From the NCBI GenBank assembly GCA_030693145.1, contig JAUYBI010000019.1, positions 1 through 49,062 on the forward strand: a stretch of 49,062 bases of DNA. Reading direction: 5' to 3'. Shown piece after piece: positions 1 to 8,290 of this stretch; positions within the stretch are counted from its first letter, which is position 1, and the number at the start of each line of letters is the position of its first letter. A program made the translations under genes and the position numbers. The notes under the pieces were generated by a model. The model worked only from the letters and a program-made list of their open reading frames with translations, was not told the origin of the DNA and made no database searches. Origin of the DNA: Candidatus Omnitrophota bacterium (GTDB lineage Bacteria > Omnitrophota > Gorgyraeia > Gygaellales > Profunditerraquicolaceae).

Positions 1-81
1 GAAGTAAGATTCTGGCATAAAGACAGGCTTTTGGACATCCAAAAGGTTAAAACAGAACTACTAAAGATAGTGCACTTTTAA
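1..81 (+). CDS. transposase, C-terminal 26 codons (partial)
   Basis: The open frame enters from the left edge and stops with TAA at 79-81. The visible residues end in a basic segment, VRFWHKDRLL...KTELLKIVHF, which resembles the C-terminus of IS481-like DDE transposases of the integrase-core type. The last codons lie inside the terminal repeat of the element. The 5' end of what looks like the same family of gene appears at the right edge of the window in the same orientation. Family assignment is from resemblance of the short tail only. Confidence 0.6.
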   Translation, partial: EVRFWHKDRLLDIQKVKTELLKIVHF

Positions 82-102
82 TTTATAAATAGTGCACTTT
101 TA
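69..102 (+). repeat. right terminal repeat of IS, doubled
   Basis: The 12-mer agtgcactttta occurs twice in direct orientation, at 69-80 and 91-102. Its reverse complement occurs twice at 48938-48949 and 48972-48983. The end of the transposase gene overlaps the inner copy. This fits an IS terminus with two transposase-binding repeats. Confidence 0.7.
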
Positions 103-158
103 AAAAATCGGTAACAGCGAAAAAGAAAATGGACAGTGTAACAAACCTTGTTGACTTT

Positions 159-190
159 CAATAGTAGGGTGGGTTTAAACCCTACTATTG
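159..190. repeat. GTTTAAAC palindrome, imperfect
   Basis: A gtaggg...ccctac inverted repeat centred on gtttaaac lies between the IS end and the first gene. Its left arm has a few extra bases, so symmetry is imperfect. It belongs to the repeat family found at more than ten sites in this window. The remainder of 103-310 shows no gene. Confidence 0.7.
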
Positions 191-241
191 TTAATAAAAA
201 TCAACAGAATTTAATATAATGTCACAATAATGTCAGAAAAT

Positions 242-311
242 GAAAACCAGGGAACGCTTCTATTTTTCCTGGTTAAATTATAAAGAAAAATAGAAACGTT
301 CCCTGGTTTTC
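242..311. repeat. inverted repeat of the GGGACGGTTCTATTTTT type, terminator-like
   Basis: Arms of 26 bases at 242-267 and 286-311 pair with a single mismatch, around an 18-base loop. The arm contains ggaacgtttctattttt, the same motif that frames the composite repeats elsewhere. It starts exactly at the stop codon of the minus-strand gene at 311-1885 and could terminate that transcript. This copy has no GTTTAAAC palindrome inside it. Confidence 0.65.
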
Positions 312-1885
312 TAACTCTGCTGTTTTTTCGCCAGTAGAAGTAATTGCTCTGAATAATATCCGGATGTAATTGCATCTAAAGAAGCAGTTAATTCTTCAAG
401 CTTTAACTGCTTTTGGAATCTTTTATGCCGATCCTCAAGAGCTAAATTATCTAACTCGCTTTTTACTCTTAAACGTTCAAAATAAAGCTTGTTCACCTGG
501 TCTAAAATATCATTCCGTAACTCTACCAATAGCTTTGAACGCACATCAATACTTGTCTGAGCATCGTTCCAGATCAAATCACTCAGATCCCAGGATAAAG
601 AAATATCCCAGTCAATACTCTCTCTTCCCCGGCGCAAAACATCATCGCCACTTTTAGTGGTTGATCCGCCTTCCCAATGCCACAAATCAGTGCTGTTGCG
701 GTCTAAACCAACATTGATCCGCGGCAGGAATGCTTTTTTTGCCGCGTCTTTGCGCCATTGTAATATTTTTTCCGGGTTTACCTGAGCATACTTTATTGCC
801 GCCTCCTGCAAATCTCTTATCCTTGGTTCATCTTTAAGATATTCTCCGGACAACGACGCGCGCGTAAAATTTAAAACGTTACCCCGACTTGACTTATATA
901 TTCCTTTTTCACCGGTAATATAAATATTATTTAAATTGTCTAAAGTAAAATAATTTAACTTGCCCGCGGATAAACCAAAAGATATTTCTAACCAGCGCTC
1001 TTGCGTATAGAGAAAAACTCCTGATGCAGTAAGCGCGTAAAGCTCTAAACTATCCGCTAAACAAATCATCTTTACATCCCGATTTAATAAACCATATTCA
1101 GTCAACTTCTCCCAGCTTTGGCCCCGATTGGCACTCCGATAAACTCCTCGGGCGCTGGAAAAATACAGTAGATTATTGTTGTGTATATCTACCTTTACAA
1201 AATTAATATCCGCCAATTTCCTCGGAGGATCCGGCTCTTCTTTGTCTATCTCTTCACCGGAACCCCCAAGAGAATAACTTACAAAAATTCTTTCCCAGCT
1301 TTCGCCGTGGTCTAAAGATTTGAATATGCCGCTGGAGGCGGCTAAATAAACAGCCGCGTTTTGCCCGCCTGTGGACTCAATATTAAGTATGTAACCGCTG
1401 CCAATCTCTATCTGCTGTTTATGCCAACTACGGCCGTTATCCCTGCTGATAAAAAGCCCGGCTTTTGTTCCCACGAATATAGCCTGGGTAGTGCTCAGTA
1501 CCGCCGTACACTGATTTTCCGATTCAGTTTTACCGCGGAAAATCCTCTCCCAGCGTTCTCCGGAATAACTACTCCGGTATAAACCATTACCGGTAGCCGC
1601 ATAAACAACAAAACCATTATCCTTTGGCATCACTAAAGCATTAATCCGCGCGGACCTTCCTTTTACCGCCAATACCCTGCGCCAACTCTTACCGGCATTA
1701 TCAGTTTTTAATATATTCCCGGATTTACCGGCAAAGATAATTTTATTATCCCGCGCGTTAACTGAAAGCGCTTGGCAATTGAGATTATCCTTTCCAATAT
1801 CTTCCCAGCTAAAATCTCCCGCTAAAAGCACTCCCGCCATCATATTTAACCAAACCATTACGAAGCTAAAAATTATTTTTAACAT
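311..1885 (-). CDS. secreted beta-propeller (BNR/Ycf48-like) protein with TolC-like C-terminal region
   Basis: The 524-residue product opens with a signal peptide ending near LLAG (about residue 23). Residues 25-345 hold at least six propeller-type repeats, each with a G-(L/I)-(Y/F)-(K/R)-S segment followed by G-x-SW-x-(R/K), as in BNR/sortilin or Ycf48-type proteins. Residues 350-524 change character to a helical, charged region: NPEKILQWRKDAAKKAFLPR is typical of the start of TolC-like outer-membrane proteins, and SWDLSDLIWN is followed by a coiled coil. A strong AGGAGGTGG Shine-Dalgarno precedes the ATG. The role is unknown; an extracytoplasmic, possibly envelope-anchored protein is inferred. 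It is preceded by its own intergenic region and is probably monocistronic. Confidence 0.75.
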   Translation of the reverse strand: MLKIIFSFVMVWLNMMAGVLLAGDFSWEDIGKDNLNCQALSVNARDNKIIFAGKSGNILKTDNAGKSWRRVLAVKGRSARINALVMPKDNGFVVYAATGNGLYRSSYSGERWERIFRGKTESENQCTAVLSTTQAIFVGTKAGLFISRDNGRSWHKQQIEIGSGYILNIESTGGQNAAVYLAASSGIFKSLDHGESWERIFVSYSLGGSGEEIDKEEPDPPRKLADINFVKVDIHNNNLLYFSSARGVYRSANRGQSWEKLTEYGLLNRDVKMICLADSLELYALTASGVFLYTQERWLEISFGLSAGKLNYFTLDNLNNIYITGEKGIYKSSRGNVLNFTRASLSGEYLKDEPRIRDLQEAAIKYAQVNPEKILQWRKDAAKKAFLPRINVGLDRNSTDLWHWEGGSTTKSGDDVLRRGRESIDWDISLSWDLSDLIWNDAQTSIDVRSKLLVELRNDILDQVNKLYFERLRVKSELDNLALEDRHKRFQKQLKLEELTASLDAITSGYYSEQLLLLAKKQQS

Positions 1886-1965
1886 TTTTCCACCTCCTAC
1901 AGTAATTGACGCAGAAGGTGGAAAAATCTAACTAACTATTTTATAACTAAAAAAGTTATCCGCAG

Positions 1966-1993
1966 AGCAGCTGACGTTTGAACATCAGCTGCT
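1966..1993. repeat. GTTTGAAC-centred palindrome variant
   Basis: An imperfect 28-base palindrome with arms agcagctga and tcagctgct. It resembles the 26-base palindrome at 16278-16303 (arms gcaggtga/tcacctgc), so it looks like a diverged member of the GTTTAAAC family. It lies upstream of the propeller gene. Confidence 0.5.
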
Positions 1994-2046
1994 TCACAAA
2001 GAAAAAAGGCTAAAATGTATTAAGTCCAGCCCTCAAATAATAAAAA

Positions 2047-2172
2047 CAGGGGACGGTTCTATTTCTTCATTACAGTAGGGGAGGTTTAAACCTCCCCTAC
2101 TGTTGAAAGAAAAATAGAAGCGTACCCTTTAGCGCACTGTTGAAAGAAAAGTAGAAACGTACCCTTTAGCGC
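2047..2172. repeat. composite repeat with 37-bp tandem duplication, reaching into feoB
   Basis: A left arm ggggacggttctattt is followed by a perfect 30-base GTTTAAAC palindrome (2073-2102) and then a right arm with aaaatagaagcgtaccc. The right arm is duplicated in tandem as two 37-base units, 2099-2135 and 2136-2172, differing at two positions. The feoB stop codon (2166-2168) lies within the second unit, in its gcgctaaaggg segment. Confidence 0.75.
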
Positions 2173-3896
2173 AATATAGTAAAATGAAGTAACGCACCGA
2201 CAATAATACTAATTCCGATCATAATCAGCGTAGATTTAATTACGCCTTTTAATCCCAACTCTTTAGCCAAAACCACGAAGCTGGCTACGCAAGGAAAAGA
2301 TATCGCCAGTAATGTGGCGCCGATAAATAACTGATTCACGCTAAGCCCCAGAGGCATGAGCATCCCTACAGCCACGTCTTTTCTAAAAAAACCGATTGCC
2401 AAAGCCACCACTGCCTCTTTGGGAAGCCCGAATAAATCGTGGATGATCGGTGCAAAAATAGCAGTGACAAAATCAAATAATTTAAAATAAAGCAAAATAT
2501 TGATAAAACAAACTCCTAACAAAACTACCGGCGTTGCTTCCACCAAAAATCCTCTTACCCGAAAATAAAGTTTTTTCCAAAACATCAGTAGTGGCGGGAA
2601 CCGATAAGGAGGAATCTCCAGAAGGAATTCCGGGCTATATCCGGGTAAACTCCGGTTTAAAATTATCCCCAAAATGATAACTAATGAAAATAATACCAGA
2701 TATACTCCGCCGACATAAAATCCACCAAATTTCCCTAAGAGGCCAAAAATCATTGCCTGTAAAGGGACACAAGGCACGCCAATAGAGATAATCGTAGAAG
2801 CAATAAACCTTTCTCTTTTTGATTCTAACACGCGCGTAGATAAAATTCCGGGAACATTACAACCAAACCCCAAGAGTACAGGAATTACCGCATAGCCGTG
2901 TAAACCTAAACGATGCAAAAGATTATCTAGTAATACGGCCAGCCGCGGCAGATACCCGATATCCTCCAGCAGGCTTAAAATAAAATAAAAAGACACCACA
3001 TAAGGCAAGACCATTCCAAACTCAATATAAGGAGCAGTAGTTAAAACTCCCAGAGATTGTTTAAAATCAATTTTCCCATTAATCAAATCGCCAATTAATA
3101 AATGAAACCAGAAGCCTTTTTCTTGCCAGTAGGTAGATAGTTTCCCCAATATCGGCTGGTAGATATTTATAAAAACCGGGTCAGTGATATGATTAATTAT
3201 CCCCTCACCAATAAAACGCACAATTTTAAAAGCCGCGTAAATAATTGCTCCGGCCATAATCAATCCGGTTACCGGACGCACCGAGGCATCTTCCATTATC
3301 TCTCTAAAGGTATGATGCCGATGCTCAAGATGCTGAACTTCTTCAATGATCTTGCCAATCTCCAGCCAACGTTCCTGGTGCGTAAGCTTATCTCCGGGAA
3401 CAGAAGCCGCCTCTTTTATTCTCTCGGTCAATAATTTAATCCCTACCCCGGTCAAAGCGCAGGTTGAAATTACCGGTGCCTCAAGCAGCTCCTCCAGTTT
3501 AGCAATATTTATATGCACGCCCCGGTGGCCGGCATCATCGCACATATTCATACAGACCACTACCGGAAAACCCTCTCCGATCAACTGTAAAGTCAAAAGC
3601 AGATTTCTCTCAAGATTAGTGGAATCAACAATATTAATTACCGCAATCTCTTCTTTAGGAAATTCTTTTAATAAAGATACCGACACCTCTTCCGCTTTAG
3701 AGGTAGGATCCAGGGAATATGTTCCCGGCAAATCCACAACTTCCACCTTTTCATTATCCAGGCGTAAATAGCCCTTGGCAACCTCAACCGTCGTCCCCGG
3801 ATAATTTGAAGAAATCACCTGTACCCCAGTCAGGCGTGAAAATATTACACTTTTGCCGACATTAGGATTACCGATTAAATAAATCTTTTTGATCAT
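2166..3896 (-). CDS. feoB: ferrous iron transport protein B (FeoB), compact form
   Basis: FeoB imports Fe(II) across the inner membrane and couples an N-terminal G domain to a polytopic core. The 576-residue product has G1 GNPNVGKS (9-16), the FeoB-typical SNYPGTTVE segment, G3 DLPG (55-58), G4 NMCD and a G5-like STCALTGVG. The membrane part carries the Gate signature GFGCNVPGILSTR and a second Gate-like GVPCVPLQAM. It is about 200 residues shorter than E. coli FeoB but has both Gate regions. The start overlaps the feoA stop by four bases (ATGA), so the two are translationally coupled. Its stop codon lies inside a repeat unit. Confidence 0.93.
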   Translation of the reverse strand: MIKKIYLIGNPNVGKSVIFSRLTGVQVISSNYPGTTVEVAKGYLRLDNEKVEVVDLPGTYSLDPTSKAEEVSVSLLKEFPKEEIAVINIVDSTNLERNLLLTLQLIGEGFPVVVCMNMCDDAGHRGVHINIAKLEELLEAPVISTCALTGVGIKLLTERIKEAASVPGDKLTHQERWLEIGKIIEEVQHLEHRHHTFREIMEDASVRPVTGLIMAGAIIYAAFKIVRFIGEGIINHITDPVFINIYQPILGKLSTYWQEKGFWFHLLIGDLINGKIDFKQSLGVLTTAPYIEFGMVLPYVVSFYFILSLLEDIGYLPRLAVLLDNLLHRLGLHGYAVIPVLLGFGCNVPGILSTRVLESKRERFIASTIISIGVPCVPLQAMIFGLLGKFGGFYVGGVYLVLFSLVIILGIILNRSLPGYSPEFLLEIPPYRFPPLLMFWKKLYFRVRGFLVEATPVVLLGVCFINILLYFKLFDFVTAIFAPIIHDLFGLPKEAVVALAIGFFRKDVAVGMLMPLGLSVNQLFIGATLLAISFPCVASFVVLAKELGLKGVIKSTLIMIGISIIVGALLHFTILR

Positions 3897-4126
3897 TCTC
3901 TCTCTACAATTACTTTTTCGGCTACGCTATGGCCGAGAGCCAGGATACTTCTTCCGGCTTTAATGACCACCGGGCCTTTTAGCCCGATATGGCTGAGCTT
4001 AACCACCGGCTTGCCTTTATATACACCCATACTCAAGAGCTTACTTTCCAAATTAGATCCTCCTAAAATCTCCAGAATCTTTACTTTCTCATTTGATTTA
4101 ATTTGCACCAGGGATATTCTCTTCAT
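3893..4126 (-). CDS. feoA: ferrous iron transport protein A (FeoA)
   Basis: This 77-residue SH3-like protein has the FeoA pattern: LEILGG, then LLSMGVYKG, and GPVVIKAGRSILALGHSVAEKVIV. FeoA is a small cytoplasmic partner of FeoB. It overlaps feoB by four bases and follows copA after 54 bases, so feoAB may be read from the copper operon or from an unseen promoter in that short gap. Confidence 0.92.
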   Translation of the reverse strand: MKRISLVQIKSNEKVKILEILGGSNLESKLLSMGVYKGKPVVKLSHIGLKGPVVIKAGRSILALGHSVAEKVIVERE

Positions 4127-4180
4127 GAATATAAAACCTCATGCTCACGCTTACACATTTTTTAGATTTACTTTATGCAT

Positions 4181-6406
4181 CTACATTTTTGGCTTATAGC
4201 TGTTCATCAACAATGAATTTAATACTACGGAAACCGAACTAAAGGCCATCGCCGCTCCGGCGACCATGGGATTTAGCAGCAGGCCATTAAACGGGTAAAG
4301 TATTCCCGCGGCAATAGGTATTCCAATCATATTATAAAAAAATGCCCAGAAAAGGTTCTGTTTTATCTTCCGCATGGCATAACCGGATAACTCTATCGCT
4401 GTTGCTACGTCAGCCAGATCATCCTTAATTAAAATGATATCTCCCGACTCAATAGCGATATCCGTGCCGCTACCGATAGCGATGCCCAAATCAGCGCCAG
4501 ACAAGGCCGGGGCATCATTGATTCCGTCTCCCACAAAAGCAACTTTGAAACCCGCGTTTTGTAATTTCCTAATCTCATCTAATTTATCTTTTGGCAATAC
4601 TTCCGCTAAAACCTTTTGTATGCCTATTTCTTGGGCAATTGCCAGGGCAGTCCGCTTATTGTCCCCGGTAATCATAATCACATCTTTACCCATCTTCTTT
4701 AGTTGATCAATTAGGGTTTTAGCGAACTCTTTTAAAGTATCCCTTACCGCCACCAAACCAATAAGCTTGCCATCTTTGGCAACCAAGGTGATGGTCTTTC
4801 CCTGTTTCTCTAATCTGTCTAAATCCCCTGCGGAAATTTCTATATTAATGGCCTTCTCTTGCATAAGCCGGCGATTACCTGCTAAGATCGTTTGGCCTTC
4901 TTCAATTTTACCAACCACCCCCTGGCCGGATATGGTTTCAAACTCCTGCATCGGCTTTAAAGAAATACCTCTTTCTTTAGCCGCGCCGACGATCGCATCG
5001 GAAAGGACATGCCCGGATGGTTTTTCCAGAGACGCGGCCAGCATTAAAACCTCATCCTCATTCCCAACATAACTTACGATATCTGTAAGTTCAGGCTTGC
5101 CTTTAGTCAACGTTCCGGTTTTATCAAAAATGATTTTGTCGATTTCCGCGGCTATCTGTAAAGAAGCCGCATTCTTGATAATTATTCCGTTTTCTGCCGC
5201 CTTCCCGGTTCCCACCATCACCGCAGTAGGGGTAGCCAGGCCCAGAGAGCAGGGACAGGCAATAATTAACACCGCGATAAAAGTAGTTAAACCGAAAACA
5301 AAACCTTTGCCTAAGAAAATCCAAATAAAGAAGGAACTAAAAGCGATGATTAATACCGTCGGCACAAAAATGGCAGCAACCTTATCCGCCAATTCCTGTA
5401 TGGGGGCTTTCGACCCTTGAGCCTCTTCAACTAATTTTATGATCTGAGCTAAGGTGGTATCTTTACCTACCTTGGTGGCTTTAAACTTAAAAGTCCCGTA
5501 TTTATTTATTGATCCGCCGATAACTTTGTCATTTAGCGCCTTCTCCACAGGAATACTCTCTCCGGTGATCATTGATTCATCGACACTGGAATATCCTTCT
5601 ATAATTTTGCCATCAACCGGGATCCTCTGCCCCGGCTTAACCACCACCATATCTCCCACCAGTAATTCTTCCACGGGAATTTCTATTTCCTGCCCCTGAC
5701 GCATCACTATCGCGGTCTTCGGGCGTAAATTCCATAAACGCTTGATGCTTTGAGAAGTTTTCCTCTTGGTAAGGGCCTCTAAATACTTACCCAGGAGCAC
5801 AAAGGTAAGTAAGAATGCCGCCACCTCATAATAAAGATTGCTCATTCCAAAAGATTGATTGCCTAACCAGATGTTAATACTGACAAATAAGCTGTACAGG
5901 TAAGCGCTGCCTACCCCTAAAGCTACCAACGTATCCATATTTGCTCTATGAATCCTAATGAGCGTCAGAAAACCACGCGCAAAAAATTGATACCCGCAGA
6001 TTAAAACCCCACTGGCTAATAATAATTGAATGAGCGCCATATTATCCATGATCGTTTTATGAACACCTAATCCCAGGCATGGCCCCATAGCAATATACAT
6101 CAATAGGGTAGATAAGGTTATGGAGAGTATGAATTTCCTTTTTAGGTTCCTTACTTCTCTATCCCCTATTTCTTTTTCTCTATCCGGAGATACCCCGGGT
6201 AAAAAAGCTTGATATCCCGATTTTTCAACCGCGGCGATTAAATCCGCTGGCTTTAATTTTTGAGGATCAAATTCAAGATATGCCTTCTCTATAGCAAAAT
6301 TAACCCGGGCGCTAAAAACCCCCGGAAGCCTTTTTAAGGCACCCTCGATATTACTGGCGCATGAGGCGCAGTGCATTCCGGAAATATTAAGAGTAATTTT
6401 TTCCAT
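4181..6406 (-). CDS. copA: copper-exporting P1B-type ATPase CopA
   Basis: The 741-residue product has an N-terminal HMA domain with GMHCASC (residues 10-16), membrane helices from about 93, the TGES actuator motif, the metal-site ACPCSLG (CPC near 384-386), phosphorylation motif DKTGTLTKG (near 428) and the hinge GDGINDAPAL. The tail helices carry YNMIGIPIAAG and MAFSSVSVVLNSL, as in Cu(I) pumps. The P1B HP motif is altered: SGHVLSDAI retains the histidine but has Val for Pro. It sits 14 bases after the CuA cupredoxin and belongs to the CsoR-headed copper operon. It moves Cu(I) from cytoplasm to periplasm, where the Cus system can take it. Confidence 0.95.
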   Translation of the reverse strand: MEKITLNISGMHCASCASNIEGALKRLPGVFSARVNFAIEKAYLEFDPQKLKPADLIAAVEKSGYQAFLPGVSPDREKEIGDREVRNLKRKFILSITLSTLLMYIAMGPCLGLGVHKTIMDNMALIQLLLASGVLICGYQFFARGFLTLIRIHRANMDTLVALGVGSAYLYSLFVSINIWLGNQSFGMSNLYYEVAAFLLTFVLLGKYLEALTKRKTSQSIKRLWNLRPKTAIVMRQGQEIEIPVEELLVGDMVVVKPGQRIPVDGKIIEGYSSVDESMITGESIPVEKALNDKVIGGSINKYGTFKFKATKVGKDTTLAQIIKLVEEAQGSKAPIQELADKVAAIFVPTVLIIAFSSFFIWIFLGKGFVFGLTTFIAVLIIACPCSLGLATPTAVMVGTGKAAENGIIIKNAASLQIAAEIDKIIFDKTGTLTKGKPELTDIVSYVGNEDEVLMLAASLEKPSGHVLSDAIVGAAKERGISLKPMQEFETISGQGVVGKIEEGQTILAGNRRLMQEKAINIEISAGDLDRLEKQGKTITLVAKDGKLIGLVAVRDTLKEFAKTLIDQLKKMGKDVIMITGDNKRTALAIAQEIGIQKVLAEVLPKDKLDEIRKLQNAGFKVAFVGDGINDAPALSGADLGIAIGSGTDIAIESGDIILIKDDLADVATAIELSGYAMRKIKQNLFWAFFYNMIGIPIAAGILYPFNGLLLNPMVAGAAMAFSSVSVVLNSLLMNSYKPKM

Positions 6407-6420
6407 TTAAGGTTTTAATT

Positions 6421-6855
6421 TTATTTTACAATAAAACTTGCGTGCATCTGGCCATGGCCTGCCCCGCAATAAACACTGCAATACGCCTGAAATTCCCCTT
6501 GTTTATCCGCGATAAATTCGATACGTTCTGTCTTGCCCGCAGAAACAGCAAGATTTATCTTAAACTCTGAGATGGCTATCCCATGCGCTGCATCAATGCT
6601 CGTTACAACTAAGCGCACTTTTTCTCCTAACTTTACCAGAATTGGGTCGGGTTCAAATTTATACCGCGAAGCCTTGACCTGAATAACCCTAACCCCGTTC
6701 TCAACTTTTCCTGATAATTCATGATTCTTACCTTCCTGGCCCTGATGCTGGTGGCTTTTTTGCTCTCCCTCAATAGGATTAACCGCAAGACAATGCGAAT
6801 TTATAAACATAACCGAAAATAGCAAAATGATAAAAAGTATGGGATATTTTCTCAT
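6421..6855 (-). CDS. secreted CuA-type cupredoxin (COX2/NosZ-like copper site)
   Basis: The 144-residue protein has a signal peptide (about 1-24), a His-rich linker (SHQHQGQEGKNHE) and one cupredoxin domain (about 55-144). The C-terminal loop CSVYCGAGHGQM gives Cys126, Cys130, His134 and Met137, and His91 supplies the fifth ligand. This is the binuclear CuA pattern of cytochrome oxidase subunit II and nitrous oxide reductase. It has no transmembrane hairpin, and no oxidase or NosZ gene lies in the window. In a copper efflux operon it may serve as a periplasmic copper buffer, carrier or redox partner; that role is inferred. Confidence 0.85.
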   Translation of the reverse strand: MRKYPILFIILLFSVMFINSHCLAVNPIEGEQKSHQHQGQEGKNHELSGKVENGVRVIQVKASRYKFEPDPILVKLGEKVRLVVTSIDAAHGIAISEFKINLAVSAGKTERIEFIADKQGEFQAYCSVYCGAGHGQMHASFIVK

Positions 6856-6918
6856 CTTACGCCTCCCTCCATAATATAAAAAGGATCGGAATTAAGAGAC
6901 TTATTCCTCTACCAGCTA

Positions 6919-7035
6919 TTAATGATGGCCGCCGTGATAGCCGCCAGACGGCCTTTCATAACCGCCAGTGCCTCCTTGTTCGGTAGCACATCCAGAAATC
7001 ACAATTACCATTAAGAAACTTAATAAAAATAGCAT
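6919..7035 (-). CDS. small Gly/His-rich lipoprotein (38 residues)
   Basis: The sequence MLFLLSFLMVIVISGC is a short lipoprotein signal with lipobox ISGC. The mature tail is rich in Gly, Tyr and His and ends YHGGHH, suggesting metal binding. It lies between the DUF1573 and cupredoxin genes, inside the copper operon. The Shine-Dalgarno AAGGAGAAG is better placed for an ATG at 7041-7043, which is out of frame and separated by a run of six A; one extra A would give MKKMLFLL. Either a sequencing slip, ribosomal slippage or simple use of the 7035 start is possible. Confidence 0.6.
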   Translation of the reverse strand: MLFLLSFLMVIVISGCATEQGGTGGYERPSGGYHGGHH

Positions 7036-7084
7036 TTTTTCATTGCGGATCTTCTCCTTTTTTGCATTTTGTGTTGAGAGAATC

Positions 7085-7798
7085 TTAGCCGCTTACTTCT
7101 GCTTCAATTCTCAGTGTACTCTCGGAATTAAGGGGGTCGTTGCTGGTAATCAAGACATCCCGGGTTACTTTGCCCAGCGGTATTGAGGAGTGGCCTAAAT
7201 CCAGAATAATCTCTAATTCGCCGCTTTTATCCGGGCCAATAACCATCTGCCAGCCGGCCGGCGCACCCTGGGTGTTAAAATAAGGGCTTTTATTTTTATT
7301 CACGGTTAAGGCGGCGGTTACGCAGGCGCAGGAAACTTTTATATTTTTAATGGCCAGATCTGAATTACCCCGGTTAAACAATTTGATATTTTTCGTAAGC
7401 TTGCCCTGCTTTTTGCTTACTTTACCGAAATTAAAGGAAGCAGCCTCTAAAACTATCTGCGGCCGTTTTTCGCCGGTTTCCTTAACCAATCTCTTCTCCA
7501 GATCCTGCTTGATTTGCGCGTCTAATATTGTATTCAGCGTAAATTTTTTTGCCACTTTGTAAAAAATCTCCTCTTTGCTTATGCCTGTTTCTATCAGCGC
7601 TTCGATATAGGCCTTCATTTCCCTGGCATCGGGACAATCGCATTTATCCAGAGTCATCGTGGTGCAGCGCTTATCCCTGAGTTTAGGATAAATTTCCGCC
7701 TTTAGATCGGCGGCGGTTTGGGCGAATCCCATACGCGAAAAAAATGTTAAACAAAAAAATGACAAAATGATCACAGATATTTTACGATAGAGCCGCAT
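7085..7798 (-). CDS. exported CcmH-like plus DUF1573 protein
   Basis: The 237-residue product has a signal peptide (about 1-26). Residues 30-105 resemble the CcmH/CycL helical domain (CDCPDAREMKAYIEALIETG, then SKEEIFYKVAKKF), although the redox cysteine pair is CDC rather than the usual CxxC. Residues about 115-237 are a DUF1573 immunoglobulin-like domain (FNFGKV, LFNRGNSDLAI, KVSCACVTA). DUF1573 proteins are exported and often found near copper or thiol-redox genes. It is the sixth gene of the copper operon by position. A role in periplasmic thiol or copper handling is inferred. Confidence 0.75.
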   Translation of the reverse strand: MRLYRKISVIILSFFCLTFFSRMGFAQTAADLKAEIYPKLRDKRCTTMTLDKCDCPDAREMKAYIEALIETGISKEEIFYKVAKKFTLNTILDAQIKQDLEKRLVKETGEKRPQIVLEAASFNFGKVSKKQGKLTKNIKLFNRGNSDLAIKNIKVSCACVTAALTVNKNKSPYFNTQGAPAGWQMVIGPDKSGELEIILDLGHSSIPLGKVTRDVLITSNDPLNSESTLRIEAEVSG

Positions 7799-7852
7799 TA
7801 AAAAACCCTCCCTTTCCTGATGGTTATAGCCAGTTCCTTATTACCCTTGATT

Positions 7853-8290
7853 TCAATGATGATGGCCTTCGTGCATACCGCTGGGCATCTCGGATTCCGG
7901 CAGCGCTTCCTTTTCTTCTCCGGTTTGCCCTAACGGCTTTGCCTGTAATTCCTGTTCTACTTTTTTGATATATTTCTGCGGGTCTTTTTTGAACTCCTCA
8001 ATACATGAAGCGCAGCATAAATTATAGACCTTACCGCTATATTCGTATATTACCTTTATTTTCTCATCAATCTTTTCGCCGCTCACCGGACAAATCTTAT
8101 TGCCCGCATTCACTGCTTCTTTTGAAACCGCCGCTTTGCCAGCTTCTGTTATGCCGGGCTCGTGTTCAGTATGGGCTTGCGCCATTTGCTGTCTGCCGCT
8201 ATGATCACCGCACATCATGGCGAAAGACAATTTAGTTATTCCCAAAAAAAATACTGCCACACTTAAAACTATAAATATCTTTCTACGCAT
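7853..8290 (-). CDS. secreted YHS/TRASH-domain metal-binding protein
   Basis: The 145-residue protein has a signal peptide (about 1-24) and a His/Met-containing N-terminal stretch. The YHS domain follows: CPVSGEKIDEKIKV, then YNLCCASCIEEFKKDPQKYI. The tail is rich in Glu, Met and His (MPSGMHEGHHH). Such domains bind heavy metals through the paired cysteines. Its start overlaps the 3' end of cusA by eight bases, so it is translated with the efflux pump. A periplasmic copper chaperone or scavenger role is inferred from context. Confidence 0.82.
   Translation of the reverse strand: MRRKIFIVLSVAVFFLGITKLSFAMMCGDHSGRQQMAQAHTEHEPGITEAGKAAVSKEAVNAGNKICPVSGEKIDEKIKVIYEYSGKVYNLCCASCIEEFKKDPQKYIKKVEQELQAKPLGQTGEEKEALPESEMPSGMHEGHHH

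Noticed and set aside
3346-3771. 141-codon plus-strand frame opposite feoB
   Set aside because: Antisense shadow of the FeoB G domain; no independent motif.
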